DNA from: Terriglobia bacterium
GTDB taxonomy: Bacteria; Acidobacteriota; Terriglobia; Terriglobales; Acidobacteriaceae
DNA length: 64,000 nt
NCBI GenBank assembly: GCA_020072845.1
Contig: JAIQGF010000005.1
Coordinates: forward strand, 117,028 to 181,027
Direction: 5' to 3'
Made by a program: the position numbers and the translations under genes. The stretch's first letter is position 1; each line of letters opens with the position of its first letter. The notes beneath the pieces are model-generated. The model was given only the letters and a program-made list of their open reading frames with translations. It ran no database searches and was not told where the DNA came from. Below are positions 1 to 7,739 of this stretch, piece by piece.

Positions 1-12
1 TGTCCCCTGGCG

Positions 13-18
13 TAAAAT
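13..18 (+). promoter_or_regulatory. -10-like box before the MacB-type permease
   Basis: TAAAAT lies 10 bases before the ATG at 29, with no Shine-Dalgarno sequence between. The -35 region would fall outside or at the very edge of the window, so this rests on the -10 match and on the same arrangement elsewhere in the window. Confidence 0.35.
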
Positions 19-28
19 GATCTCGTCC

Positions 29-1246
29 ATGTCTCCCCGCGCCATCATTCGCGAAGCCTTGCGCGCTCTGTTCCGCAACAAATTGCGGAGCACGCTCACC
101 GTGCTGGGCATCACCATCGGCATCGGCGCCGTCATCTGCGTCGTCGCCATCGGCCAGGCCGGCTCCGCCCAGGTAGAGGAGCAGCTCAACAATCTCGGCG
201 ACAACTTTGTGTGGATCGAAGCCGGTTCGCGCGCGCCCAGCGGCATCCGCACCGGCAGTCATGGCACCAAGACGCTGCTGCAGAGCGACGTCGAGGCCAT
301 CCTCAAGCAGGTGCCGCTCATCAAGCTGGCCTCCGCCAACGTCGATTCCCACACCCAAATCGTGTACGCCAATAAAAACTGGTTCACCGGCTACCGCGGC
401 GTCGCCCCGGAATATTTCCAGATCAAGCGCTGGCCGATGTCGCTGGGCGCGCCCTTCACCCACGCCGACGTGGAGCGCGCCAGCGACGTCTGCGTCATCG
501 GCGAGACCGTGCGGCAACAGCTCTTCGACATCGAAGACCCCATCGGCAAGGTGATCCGCGTTGGTACGCTTCCCTGCCAGGTCATGGGCGTGCTGGTTGC
601 CCGTGGACAAACCGGCTTCGGGAACGACCAGGACGACACCGTCGTCATGCCCTACACGACCGCGCAGAAAAAGCTGAAGGGCACCTCCTGGCTCGACGAT
701 ATCGTGTGCTCCGCCGTTTCTGCGGATGCCATCAATCCTGCCATCCAGCAGATTGCCGAGCTGCTGCGCGACCGCCACCACATCCGGCGCGGCCAGGACG
801 ATGACTTCAACATCCGCCGTCCCGACGAATTCATCAACGCGCAACTGGAAGCTCGCCGCACCTTCTCCCTCCTTCTCATCTCGATTGCTTCCGTGTCCCT
901 GCTGGTCGGAGGCATCGGCATCATGAACGTGATGCTGGTCTCCGTCACCGAACGCACCCGCGAGATCGGCGTCCGCATGTCCATCGGCGCCACCGATGGC
1001 GACGTCGCCAAGCAGTTCCTGGGCGAAGCCGTCATGCTCAGCCTGTTCGGCGGATTGTTGGGCGTCGCTTTCGGGGTGGCCGCTTCCTACCTCGTCGGAC
1101 GCGCCCTGCAATGGCCCATGGAAATTCCGCCGCAAGCCATCGTTATCGCGGCGCTGTTCGCCGTTGCCGTCGGCGTCTTCTTCGGCTTTTATCCCGCGCG
1201 CAAAGCCTCCAAGCTCGACCCCATCGAAGCCCTCCGCTTCGAGTAG
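29..1246 (+). CDS. ABC transporter permease, MacB/FtsX type
   Basis: Inner-membrane subunit of a MacB-like ABC exporter, probably for peptides, antibiotics or lipids. The N-terminal half has one membrane segment (VLGITIGIGAVICVVAIG) followed by a long periplasmic MacB_PCD region. The C-terminal half is an FtsX domain with three membrane segments and the conserved GGIGIMNVMLVSVTERTREIG block near residue 295. The C-terminal KLDPIEALRFE is typical of the family. Length (405 aa) is normal. An in-frame ATG at 17 would add four residues; the ATG at 29 gives the usual N-terminus and suits the -10 box. The ATPase partner is presumably upstream, outside the window. Confidence 0.9.
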   Translation: MSPRAIIREALRALFRNKLRSTLTVLGITIGIGAVICVVAIGQAGSAQVEEQLNNLGDNFVWIEAGSRAPSGIRTGSHGTKTLLQSDVEAILKQVPLIKLASANVDSHTQIVYANKNWFTGYRGVAPEYFQIKRWPMSLGAPFTHADVERASDVCVIGETVRQQLFDIEDPIGKVIRVGTLPCQVMGVLVARGQTGFGNDQDDTVVMPYTTAQKKLKGTSWLDDIVCSAVSADAINPAIQQIAELLRDRHHIRRGQDDDFNIRRPDEFINAQLEARRTFSLLLISIASVSLLVGGIGIMNVMLVSVTERTREIGVRMSIGATDGDVAKQFLGEAVMLSLFGGLLGVAFGVAASYLVGRALQWPMEIPPQAIVIAALFAVAVGVFFGFYPARKASKLDPIEALRFE

Positions 1247-1466
1247 GCTGCAGACGCCGGTCTCCGGTCGCCCGGTCCTGCCGCCTGAAGACTGGCGACT
1301 GACGACTTCCCTCATCACAGCACCCTGTGCGTTCTATCACCGTTTTCCCGGACTGTTTGACATAGCGTCACGCTGTATTGACGCGGCCTGCGCCACATGC
1401 TTCCCAATTTGGGAACCGGAAGCGCTCGTCTCGCCCCCCAGTTTTGTCCGTGATTCGGAGGATTCG

Positions 1467-3551
1467 ATGAAGATCCGGCTCACTATCCTCGCCTTGGTCC
1501 TCATTCCCGTTCTGGTGGCAGGCGGATTTGCGGTCACCCACAAGCCCATGACCGCCCCCGTGGTCGCGGTTCTCGGGGCGGTGATGATCTGGCTCGCCTA
1601 CACCCGTTACGCCCGGCGCATTGATGCCGATGTCATCCGTCCCGATGACAAGAAAGCCACGCCGGCGCGCATGTACATGGACGGGGTCGATTTCATGCCC
1701 ACCAGCCGTAATGTGCTCTACGGCTATCACTTCAAATCCATCGCCGCCGCCGGACCCATCGTCGGTCCCATCGCCGCCGCCACACTTTGGGGCTGGATGC
1801 CGGCGCTGCTGTGGCTGACCCTCGGGGTTTCGTTCCTGGGTTGGGCCAGCGACTACTCGGCGATCGTGGTCGCCGTCCGCAACGACGGCAATTCGCTGTC
1901 CGCCATCGCCCACCGGCTGATTGCTCCCCGCGCCCGCATCATCCTGTTCGTATTTATCTTCTTTTACCTGTTGCTGCTCGCGGGAGCATTCGTCGGCATC
2001 ATGGCGGGCATTTTCGATCCCCGCGCCGACGTTCCCTTTGGCATCTTCATGCTCGCCATCATGGGCCTGCTGATGGGGCAGATGCTCTATAAGTGGAAAA
2101 TGGACCTGATCCTGGTGACCTTCATCGCCGTGGCGCTGACGCTCGGCGGCATGGCGCTGGGCGCCAAGGGCATCAGCAGCGCCAAGGGCACGGGGCCTGA
2201 TGGCAAGCCGGCGGCCGCCATCGTTTTCGGCGGCCCGATCAATTCGCAGGTAGTGAGACTGGGCAACCTCATCAACCGCATCAGCGGCCGCGAGCCCCTC
2301 TACACTGTGGTCGATCCGACCAAGGCCGACCCGCGCCTGGCGACCACCATCATCACGCCCGACGGCAAGGTGGTGCCCAAGTACGTGGACCAGACCGGCG
2401 CCATCAAGATGATGCCGTCGTTCATTTTCTGGTGCCTGATGGTGTTCGTCTTCTCCTACCTGGGGACCGTATTGCCCATCTGGCGCTTCGCCCAGCCGAC
2501 CAACTACATCGGCTTCTGGGTGACGTTCATCACCATCGGGCTTTCGGCGCTGGGCGCCATTGTCGGCGGCGTGCGTGCGCTGCTTGGCAATCCCGAGATG
2601 ATCAAGGCCGTCACCTTCCAGACCAAGGTGTTCACCACCTGGATGCCGATGTCGCAGGCCAAGGACGCGGCCGGCGGCCTCCTGCAGGCCGTTCCTGCCA
2701 TCCAGCCGATCTGGCCGATGCTGTTCGTGACCATCGCCTGCGGCGCCATCTCCGGCTGGCACGCGTTGGTCGGCTCCATCGGCACGGCGCGCCAGCTCGA
2801 ATATGAAACCGACGCGCTGCCGGTCGGCGGCGGCGGCATGTTCTCCGAGAATGCGCTCGCCCTGCTCTCGCTGGTGGCGGTTTCCATCGCCGGCGGCGCG
2901 GGTGCGGGAGCGTTCGCGGCGGGCGTCGGCAAGCTGCTCGGCATCGTCACCTTCGGCGCCATTTCCCCGGCTTACGGCACGGCTCTGGGCTTCGGCGTGT
3001 TCGTGGTGATCGTGCTGACCATGGTGCAGCTCGTCTTCCGCGTCATGCGTGTGACCTTGGGCGAGTGGCTCGGCGATGCCTGGGTTGGCTTCAAGAACCC
3101 GCACATCTCCGCCATCGTCTCCATGGCCCTGGCGCTGGCGCTGGTCCTCAGCGGCACCTGGATCTACCTGTGGCAGTTGTTCGGCGCCTCCAACCAGTTG
3201 ATGGCCGCTCTCAGCCTGCTGATCGTCAGCCTGTGGTTGAAGTCCATCGGCCGCAGTCCGCGGTACGCCTTCTGGCCGATGATCTTCATGTACGTCACCA
3301 CCATGGCCGCGATCCTGGTGACCGGCTACAACCTCTACGCCAGCATCCTGTCCAATCCCAAAATCGCGGCGCAGCCGATCAATACCTTCGGCGCGATTGC
3401 GATGTTGATTGTGGCCGGGTTGCTGTTCATCGCCGCGCTCTTCATCGCGTACGACGCATTCAAGGCGTGGCGCAAGCTGGACCTGAAGGGCGTCACGCCC
3501 ACTCCCGCCCGCGACCGTGAACGCCCGCTGACGGCGGCAGCGCACGATTAG
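1467..3551 (+). CDS. cstA: Carbon starvation protein CstA (peptide/pyruvate transporter)
   Basis: Polytopic inner-membrane transporter of the CstA family, used for peptide or pyruvate uptake in carbon limitation. The family hallmark MDGVDFMPTSRNVLYGYHFKSIAAAGPIVGPI is present near residues 68-100, followed by many hydrophobic segments up to about residue 675. The 694-aa length matches the family (about 700). The ATG at 1467 follows a GGAG Shine-Dalgarno six bases upstream and gives the expected N-terminus with its first membrane helix; a much longer in-frame extension upstream is not supported. A polar stretch around residues 235-310 is a probable loop between helices. Unknown regulation. Confidence 0.93.
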   Translation: MKIRLTILALVLIPVLVAGGFAVTHKPMTAPVVAVLGAVMIWLAYTRYARRIDADVIRPDDKKATPARMYMDGVDFMPTSRNVLYGYHFKSIAAAGPIVGPIAAATLWGWMPALLWLTLGVSFLGWASDYSAIVVAVRNDGNSLSAIAHRLIAPRARIILFVFIFFYLLLLAGAFVGIMAGIFDPRADVPFGIFMLAIMGLLMGQMLYKWKMDLILVTFIAVALTLGGMALGAKGISSAKGTGPDGKPAAAIVFGGPINSQVVRLGNLINRISGREPLYTVVDPTKADPRLATTIITPDGKVVPKYVDQTGAIKMMPSFIFWCLMVFVFSYLGTVLPIWRFAQPTNYIGFWVTFITIGLSALGAIVGGVRALLGNPEMIKAVTFQTKVFTTWMPMSQAKDAAGGLLQAVPAIQPIWPMLFVTIACGAISGWHALVGSIGTARQLEYETDALPVGGGGMFSENALALLSLVAVSIAGGAGAGAFAAGVGKLLGIVTFGAISPAYGTALGFGVFVVIVLTMVQLVFRVMRVTLGEWLGDAWVGFKNPHISAIVSMALALALVLSGTWIYLWQLFGASNQLMAALSLLIVSLWLKSIGRSPRYAFWPMIFMYVTTMAAILVTGYNLYASILSNPKIAAQPINTFGAIAMLIVAGLLFIAALFIAYDAFKAWRKLDLKGVTPTPARDRERPLTAAAHD

Positions 3552-3552
3552 T

Positions 3553-3700
3553 TGTGGAAGCGCACGGCTAGAGGTGGAAGCGCACGGCGGAACTTGTCCC
3601 GACCCTGAGCGCAGCGAAGGGGAGGGAGCCGAGCGAATAAGGACTTGCTACTTGTTGTCATTCCGAACGGGCGACCCGAGCGACAGCGAGGGAGCCCGCG
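3553..3700. repeat. Intergenic repeat sequence after cstA
   Basis: Two direct copies of a 'GTGGAAGCGCACGGC' word occur at about 3556 and 3575, followed by 'GAGCGCAGCGAAGG' and 'CATTCCGAACGGGCGACCCGAGC...GAGGAATCT'-like text. The same phrases recur at 23026-23215 and around 56806-56900, so this is a member of a dispersed intergenic family. No gene is seen here. Confidence 0.6.
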
Positions 3701-3712
3701 AGGAATCTGGGT

Positions 3713-4333
3713 TCACAGCTTTTGCATGACCGCGCGCATGGCTTCGAATACTTCGCGCGGCTCGTGCTTGCGCACTTGATCGAGACGCCACTGCGCTTCC
3801 AGTTGAGGTTCGGTGGCGCGCAAGGTGAACCGCACCAGCGGGCAGCCTTCGAGTGTGGCGGCAGCAAGCACGTCAAGAGCCGGACGCTGTTGCTGTGGCG
3901 CGGAGGCCACCAGCGGCGCCGGCGCGGTGGCCGGGACCCAGCCTTCGTGCTTTTCGGCCACGGCCAGCGTCCAGGCGTTTGGGTCGTGGGCCACGATTTC
4001 CAGCCGCGGGTGCTTGTTCAGCGTCCCGCGGAAAATAAACAGGTCGCGCCGGCCGCGCAGCCGGGCGATCCACCACAGCAGCGCCACGTCGCGCGGCTCG
4101 AGTACCACCAGCACCTCGGCCTCGCGAAACGGCGGCTTCGCTTGACCGATTTTGAGCTCGACGACGGACGAGCCCAGCCAGCGCAGCGTGGTCTTCTCGC
4201 CGATCAGCGGCAGGCCTCGTTGCAGCCAGCGCAGCGCGTCCTCGCCCTTGCGGACGTTGCTGTGCGTGCCGGCTGCGAACCAGCCGACCACCAGGACAAC
4301 GACGGCGATGAACAAAACCAGGTTGAGCGACAT
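3713..4333 (-). CDS. Hypothetical protein with N-terminal membrane anchor
   Basis: I do not recognise this 206-aa protein. It starts with a hydrophobic segment (LNLVLFIAVVVLVVGWFAAG) that should anchor it in the inner membrane with a cytoplasmic or periplasmic globular part following. A central region (ELKIGQAKPPFREAEVLVVLEPRDVALLWW) alternates in the way of beta strands. The start is the ATG at 4333; a GTG four codons upstream is possible. It is convergent with cstA and divergent from the small-protein/ATPase cluster, so it need not belong to either. Confidence 0.6.
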   Translation of the reverse strand: MSLNLVLFIAVVVLVVGWFAAGTHSNVRKGEDALRWLQRGLPLIGEKTTLRWLGSSVVELKIGQAKPPFREAEVLVVLEPRDVALLWWIARLRGRRDLFIFRGTLNKHPRLEIVAHDPNAWTLAVAEKHEGWVPATAPAPLVASAPQQQRPALDVLAAATLEGCPLVRFTLRATEPQLEAQWRLDQVRKHEPREVFEAMRAVMQKL

Positions 4334-4390
4334 GCCCGACGCCACCGCAGGGCTATTGTGGCATGCGCGGCGCTCGCGCGGCTATGACGT

Positions 4391-4684
4391 ATGAACATGG
4401 GGGCAACGGCAGTGTCGGGTGAGGCATGGCGCAAGGTCCGCGAATTCATCCATGGCTTTTACGCCTATGAGTTCGAGCGCCAGGCGCTGGAGATGCGCGG
4501 CGAGATCGAGTCGGTGTTCATGCTGCTCACCTTTGGAGACATGCTCGGCGTGCCCGTGCTGCCGCCGCTGTACTCGCTGCGCCTGCTGCCCTACGTCGTT
4601 CCCCAGGTCGAGACCTGGAAGCGCCGTGTCATGCGCGAACGTGATTTGTCCGACAAGGAAGAGTTTCACTTGCACGGAGTTTGA
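4391..4684 (+). CDS. Small hydrophobic protein A of the ArsA-like cluster
   Basis: A 97-aa protein of unknown function and paralogue of the next gene (4803-5069). Both share a core of FGD/MGD-x-(L/I)GVP(V/I)LPP, then a tyrosine, SLRLLPYVVP and a WKRR(V/M)(M/L)RE basic tail. The core is hydrophobic enough for one membrane or re-entrant segment with a proline kink, followed by a positively charged end. It is the first gene of a same-strand run that leads into two ArsA/Get3-like ATPases, so a partner or client role with these ATPases is inferred from context only. Confidence 0.7.
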   Translation: MNMGATAVSGEAWRKVREFIHGFYAYEFERQALEMRGEIESVFMLLTFGDMLGVPVLPPLYSLRLLPYVVPQVETWKRRVMRERDLSDKEEFHLHGV

Positions 4685-4788
4685 GGATTGACGAATTTAC
4701 GTATTGAAGAATTGACGAATTGGTCGGGCAGCCTGACCTTCCACCGCCCCCAGGAATCCGTCAATCCGTAAATTCTGCAATTCGCCAA
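4685..4788. repeat. Echo palindrome, word ATTGACGAATT
   Basis: The left arm (4685-4721) is a loose tandem array of 'ATTGACGAATT/ATTTACG' and the right arm (4755-4788) repeats the word in inverted form ('AATCCGTCAATCCG'). It begins directly at the TGA of the preceding gene. It could form a long imperfect hairpin in RNA, so attenuation or termination between the two paralogues is possible. Confidence 0.65.
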
Positions 4789-4802
4789 CCGAGGAGAACC
4801 GC

Positions 4803-5069
4803 ATGTCAGAAGAAGAAAAACAGGGTTTACTGAGCAAGTTAAAAGAGATCGCCTATGGCATGAGCACTCATGACATGTCGCGCTACGCCATGCGCACGCG
4901 CGCCAGCATGGAGCACCTGTTCATCCTCATCACCATGGGCGACCTGATCGGCGTTCCCATCCTCCCGCCCTACTACTCGCTGCGCCTGCTCCCCTACGTG
5001 GTCCCGAACATCGCCACCTGGAAGCGCCGCATGCTGCGGGAGAAGGACGTTTCCGACGCCATGTTCTAG
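4803..5069 (+). CDS. Small hydrophobic protein B of the ArsA-like cluster
   Basis: An 88-aa paralogue of the preceding small protein. The core HLFILITMGDLIGVPILPP, then YYSLRLLPYVVP and WKRRMLREKD, is nearly the same, while the N-terminus (MSEEEKQGLLSKLKEIAYG) is charged and helical. A GAGGAG Shine-Dalgarno lies seven bases before the ATG. It precedes the first ATPase by 125 bases. The 2:2 stoichiometry of small proteins and ATPases in one run suggests matched pairs; function is unknown. Confidence 0.75.
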   Translation: MSEEEKQGLLSKLKEIAYGMSTHDMSRYAMRTRASMEHLFILITMGDLIGVPILPPYYSLRLLPYVVPNIATWKRRMLREKDVSDAMF

Positions 5070-5071
5070 GA

Positions 5072-5158
5072 AGTTCTCGGTCCTCGGTTTACGGTTTTCG
5101 GTAATAAGTGCTCGTCTTGGTTTTGCCTACCGACCACCGACAACCGATAACCGAAAAC
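5072..5158. repeat. Echo palindrome, word ACCGATAACCGA
   Basis: Left arm 'TCGGTCCTCGGTTTACGG' (from 5076) and right arm 'CCGACCACCGACAACCGATA' (from 5130) are inverted, loosely tandem copies of one word. It begins within three bases of the stop codon of the preceding gene. The same word reappears at 58674-58714. Confidence 0.65.
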
Positions 5159-5194
5159 GTTTTGAGCATTGATTTCGCACTCATAAGGACTCCT

Positions 5195-6184
5195 ATGTCA
5201 TTCAAAGAAACCTTCGAAGCGAACAAGGAACGGCGCTACATCATGTTTGGCGGCAAAGGCGGCCTGGGCAAGACCACCTTCTCCGCCGCCACCGCTTTCT
5301 GGCTGGCGCAGCAGGGCCACAAGGTGCTGGTCTTTTCCGTGGACCCGCAAGCCTCGCTCAGCGACATCTTCCAGAAGGATATTTTCGGCAAGGGCGCGGT
5401 CAAGATCATGGACAACCTCTACGCCCAGGAAATTGACGCCGACAGCCACATCAAGAACTACCAGAACGAGATTCGCAAGAAAATCCTCGACATGTACGGC
5501 CTGGACAAGGTGCCGGAAGAGATCGAGCACTACATCCAGGCGGCTTCGGCCGAGCCCGCCATGGAGGAATCGGCCATCTTCGACGCCGTGGTCGACATCG
5601 TAGTCGGCGGCGACTACGACTACTACATCTATGACCTGGTGCCCCTCGGCCACGCCCTCTATTACCTCTCCATGGCCAAGGTCTATGACGAGTGGATCAA
5701 CCGCATCACCAAGCTGCGCGAGGAAATGCGCCAGCACGAAGAGATGGTGGCGCGCATCAAGCGGCAGAAGACCACCGAGGAAGATCTCGTCCTCACCGAG
5801 TTGCTGTACATCAAGAACCGCATCAACCAGTCCTCCGGCATCCTCACCGACCGGAAGAAGACCGCGTTCTTCTTCGTCGTCGTGCCCGAGGAGATGATCA
5901 TCCTCGATACCGTGAAGGCGGCGCAGTTGTTTTCCAAGTTCGACGTGCCCATCGCCGGCTATGTCGTCAACCGCGTGCTGCCGCCGGAACTGGCGGGCCA
6001 GGACATTCCCGCCTACCTCAAGAATCGCCTCAAGATGCAGGGGCGCTACCTGGAAGAGATCGATAAGACCTTCGGCAAGCAGGTGATCAGCCGCGTGCCC
6101 GAGTTGGAACGCGATATCACCGGGCTGAAGATGATCGAAAAACTCGCCGGGCTGATGTACGGCAACGGAAACGGGAGGCACTGA
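5195..6184 (+). CDS. ArsA/Get3-like ATPase 1 (catalytic Asp kept)
   Basis: Soluble 329-aa P-loop ATPase of the ArsA/Get3 (SIMIBI) group. The deviant Walker A GGKGGLGKTT is at residues 19-28. Switch I is SVDPQASLSD with the aspartate that activates water at D50. Switch II, normally DTAPTGHTLR, is changed to D147-LVPLGHALYY, so the Thr-Ala of DTAP is lost while the Gly-His is kept. A coiled stretch around residues 170-200 could be the client-binding part. The ATG at 5195 follows an AAGGA box; an upstream in-frame extension runs through the repeat and is rejected. It is three bases from the next ATPase, so the two are co-translated. Confidence 0.88.
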   Translation: MSFKETFEANKERRYIMFGGKGGLGKTTFSAATAFWLAQQGHKVLVFSVDPQASLSDIFQKDIFGKGAVKIMDNLYAQEIDADSHIKNYQNEIRKKILDMYGLDKVPEEIEHYIQAASAEPAMEESAIFDAVVDIVVGGDYDYYIYDLVPLGHALYYLSMAKVYDEWINRITKLREEMRQHEEMVARIKRQKTTEEDLVLTELLYIKNRINQSSGILTDRKKTAFFFVVVPEEMIILDTVKAAQLFSKFDVPIAGYVVNRVLPPELAGQDIPAYLKNRLKMQGRYLEEIDKTFGKQVISRVPELERDITGLKMIEKLAGLMYGNGNGRH

Positions 6185-6187
6185 GCC

Positions 6188-7195
6188 ATGCCGGAGATCA
6201 AGACTTCACTCACCGATTTCATGACCGAGCACCCGCAGATGAAGTTCAGCTTCTTCGGCGGCAAGGGCGGCGTGGGCAAGACCGTCATGGCCGGCGTTAC
6301 CGCTCTGCACCTGGCCGGGCAGGGCAAGCGCGTCATGCTCGCCTCCACCAATCCGGTGCACTCGCTCAGCGGTTTGCTCGACCAGGACGTTTACGGCAAG
6401 CCTACGGCGGTCAAGAACGTTCCCAATCTCTGGGCCTACGAGATTGACACCAAGGAGACCATCGAGCGCTCCAAGCAGGACATCAAAACCAAGATCCGCT
6501 GGTTCCTGAAGTTCGCCGAAATCTCCACCCAGGCGGATATGTTCGTCGAGAGCGCCACCATGAACCCGGCCTTCGAAGAGTCGGCCATGTTCGAGAACAT
6601 GGTGGACCTGATGTTCAAGAACGAGTACGACGCCTACGTCTTCGACACCGCGCCCACCGCCAACGCCCGCCGCCTGCTCGGCATGAGCAAGGTCTATTCG
6701 CTGTGGGTAAACAAGATGGTGAAGTCGCGCGAGGAGGCGCAGTCCCTCCGTGACCTGTTCTCCTTCACCAAGAAGAAAGAGGCCGACCCGCTGATGGACT
6801 ACCTGCTCAGCTTCCGCGAGCGCATCGCGCACGCCCGCGATCTGCTTACCGATCCGGCCCTGACCGCGTTTTTCTTCGTCACCCTGCCGGAAGCGCTGCC
6901 CATCGCGGTCATCAAGCGCTTCATCAACTGGTTTCACGATTTCGGCATTCCCGTCGGCGGCGTCATCGTCAACATGCTCATCGACAAAGCGCAGGTGCGC
7001 ACCGACTCGCCCGAGTTTGTGCGCAACCGCGTCGCCATGCAGGACAACTACATGGCCGAGATTTGGCGCGACTTCGACAACGTGCGCGCCGTCGTCCCCT
7101 TGTTCGATGATGAAGTCCGCGGCACCGCGGCGTTGAAGATGGTGGGAGACTACGCCTTTCCGCAACCGGTCGCGGCCGCCGGGACGGGCAAGTAA
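6188..7195 (+). CDS. ArsA/Get3-like ATPase 2 (switch I Asp replaced by Asn)
   Basis: A 335-aa paralogue of the preceding ATPase. Walker A is GGKGGVGKT at residues 24-32. Switch I reads STNPVHSLSG: the aspartate expected in STDPAHNLSD is N55, the same change as the classic hydrolysis-defective D57N form of yeast Get3. Switch II DTAPTANARRLL (153-164) keeps DTAP but has Ala-Asn in place of Gly-His. The pattern is opposite to that of ATPase 1, which suggests an asymmetric heterodimer in which each chain supplies different motifs. This is inference from motifs and gene order. The stop is followed by a strong hairpin at 7231. Confidence 0.88.
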   Translation: MPEIKTSLTDFMTEHPQMKFSFFGGKGGVGKTVMAGVTALHLAGQGKRVMLASTNPVHSLSGLLDQDVYGKPTAVKNVPNLWAYEIDTKETIERSKQDIKTKIRWFLKFAEISTQADMFVESATMNPAFEESAMFENMVDLMFKNEYDAYVFDTAPTANARRLLGMSKVYSLWVNKMVKSREEAQSLRDLFSFTKKKEADPLMDYLLSFRERIAHARDLLTDPALTAFFFVTLPEALPIAVIKRFINWFHDFGIPVGGVIVNMLIDKAQVRTDSPEFVRNRVAMQDNYMAEIWRDFDNVRAVVPLFDDEVRGTAALKMVGDYAFPQPVAAAGTGK

Positions 7196-7230
7196 GCTTC
7201 ACGATCTTCTAGGAGTCTCATTCTTTCTTG

Positions 7231-7259
7231 CCCACCCTTCGGAAACCGCGAAGGGTGGG
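7231..7259. terminator. 11-bp hairpin after the ATPase pair
   Basis: CCCACCCTTCG (7231-7241) pairs perfectly with CGAAGGGTGGG (7249-7259) around a 7-base loop, 35 bases after the stop of ATPase 2. No T run follows on the + strand. A related hairpin occurs in the other orientation at 26671-26699, so it is also a dispersed element. Confidence 0.6.
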
Positions 7260-7739
7260 GCACCCACGTTTTGCTGGGGATTAAAGGACGCGCCACCCGC
7301 CTCGGGAGTCATGTCCTGACACACCGTCCGCAACGCGTCATTGCTTTCCGCCATCCTTGGAGAGGAAGACCCCCCGATAAGCACAAATCACTGGCAGCAC
7401 CATGCCATCGTGTAGCTGTCAAGGTGGACGGGGTGCTGGGGCACATTTCGGGAATGGTCTGTTCCGATTCTAGAACAACCTTGCAAAATTTCTTTGTTTC
7501 GCGTTTCCGGAACTACGATCTGGTTGTTTCCTGCAGGCCGCGACTTCCGTTCGCGGCGACTTGACCGACGACGTACTCGCGGTGGAGGCGTGTTTCAGGG
7601 GTCGGCAAGTTCTCAGAAAACTATTTTCCGGACCTTGACCGCAAGGACTTGGGGGGCGGGGTTCGTTTTTCCCAAAATTCCGCCCGCTTGATTGATCTCT
7701 GGCCCAGGAAAAACTCAACCAACTCAGCAAGGAGGATCC
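7260..7739. other. Long leader region before the Cys-ladder gene
   Basis: About 480 bases without a credible gene. The only clear signal is the AAGGAGG Shine-Dalgarno just before 7740. A stretch around 7480-7510 (TTGCAAAATTTCTTTG) is AT-rich against its surroundings and might hold a promoter, but I cannot fix its boxes. Confidence 0.4.

Noticed and set aside
1368..3545. Very long minus-strand frame opposite cstA
   Set aside because: It is a GC-rich shadow with His/Asp/Gly/Gln-rich sequence and no domain; cstA on the + strand has clear family motifs and a Shine-Dalgarno.
5108..5194. Longer N-terminus for ATPase 1
   Set aside because: The added 29 residues are encoded by an echo palindrome and there is a good ribosome site before the ATG at 5195.
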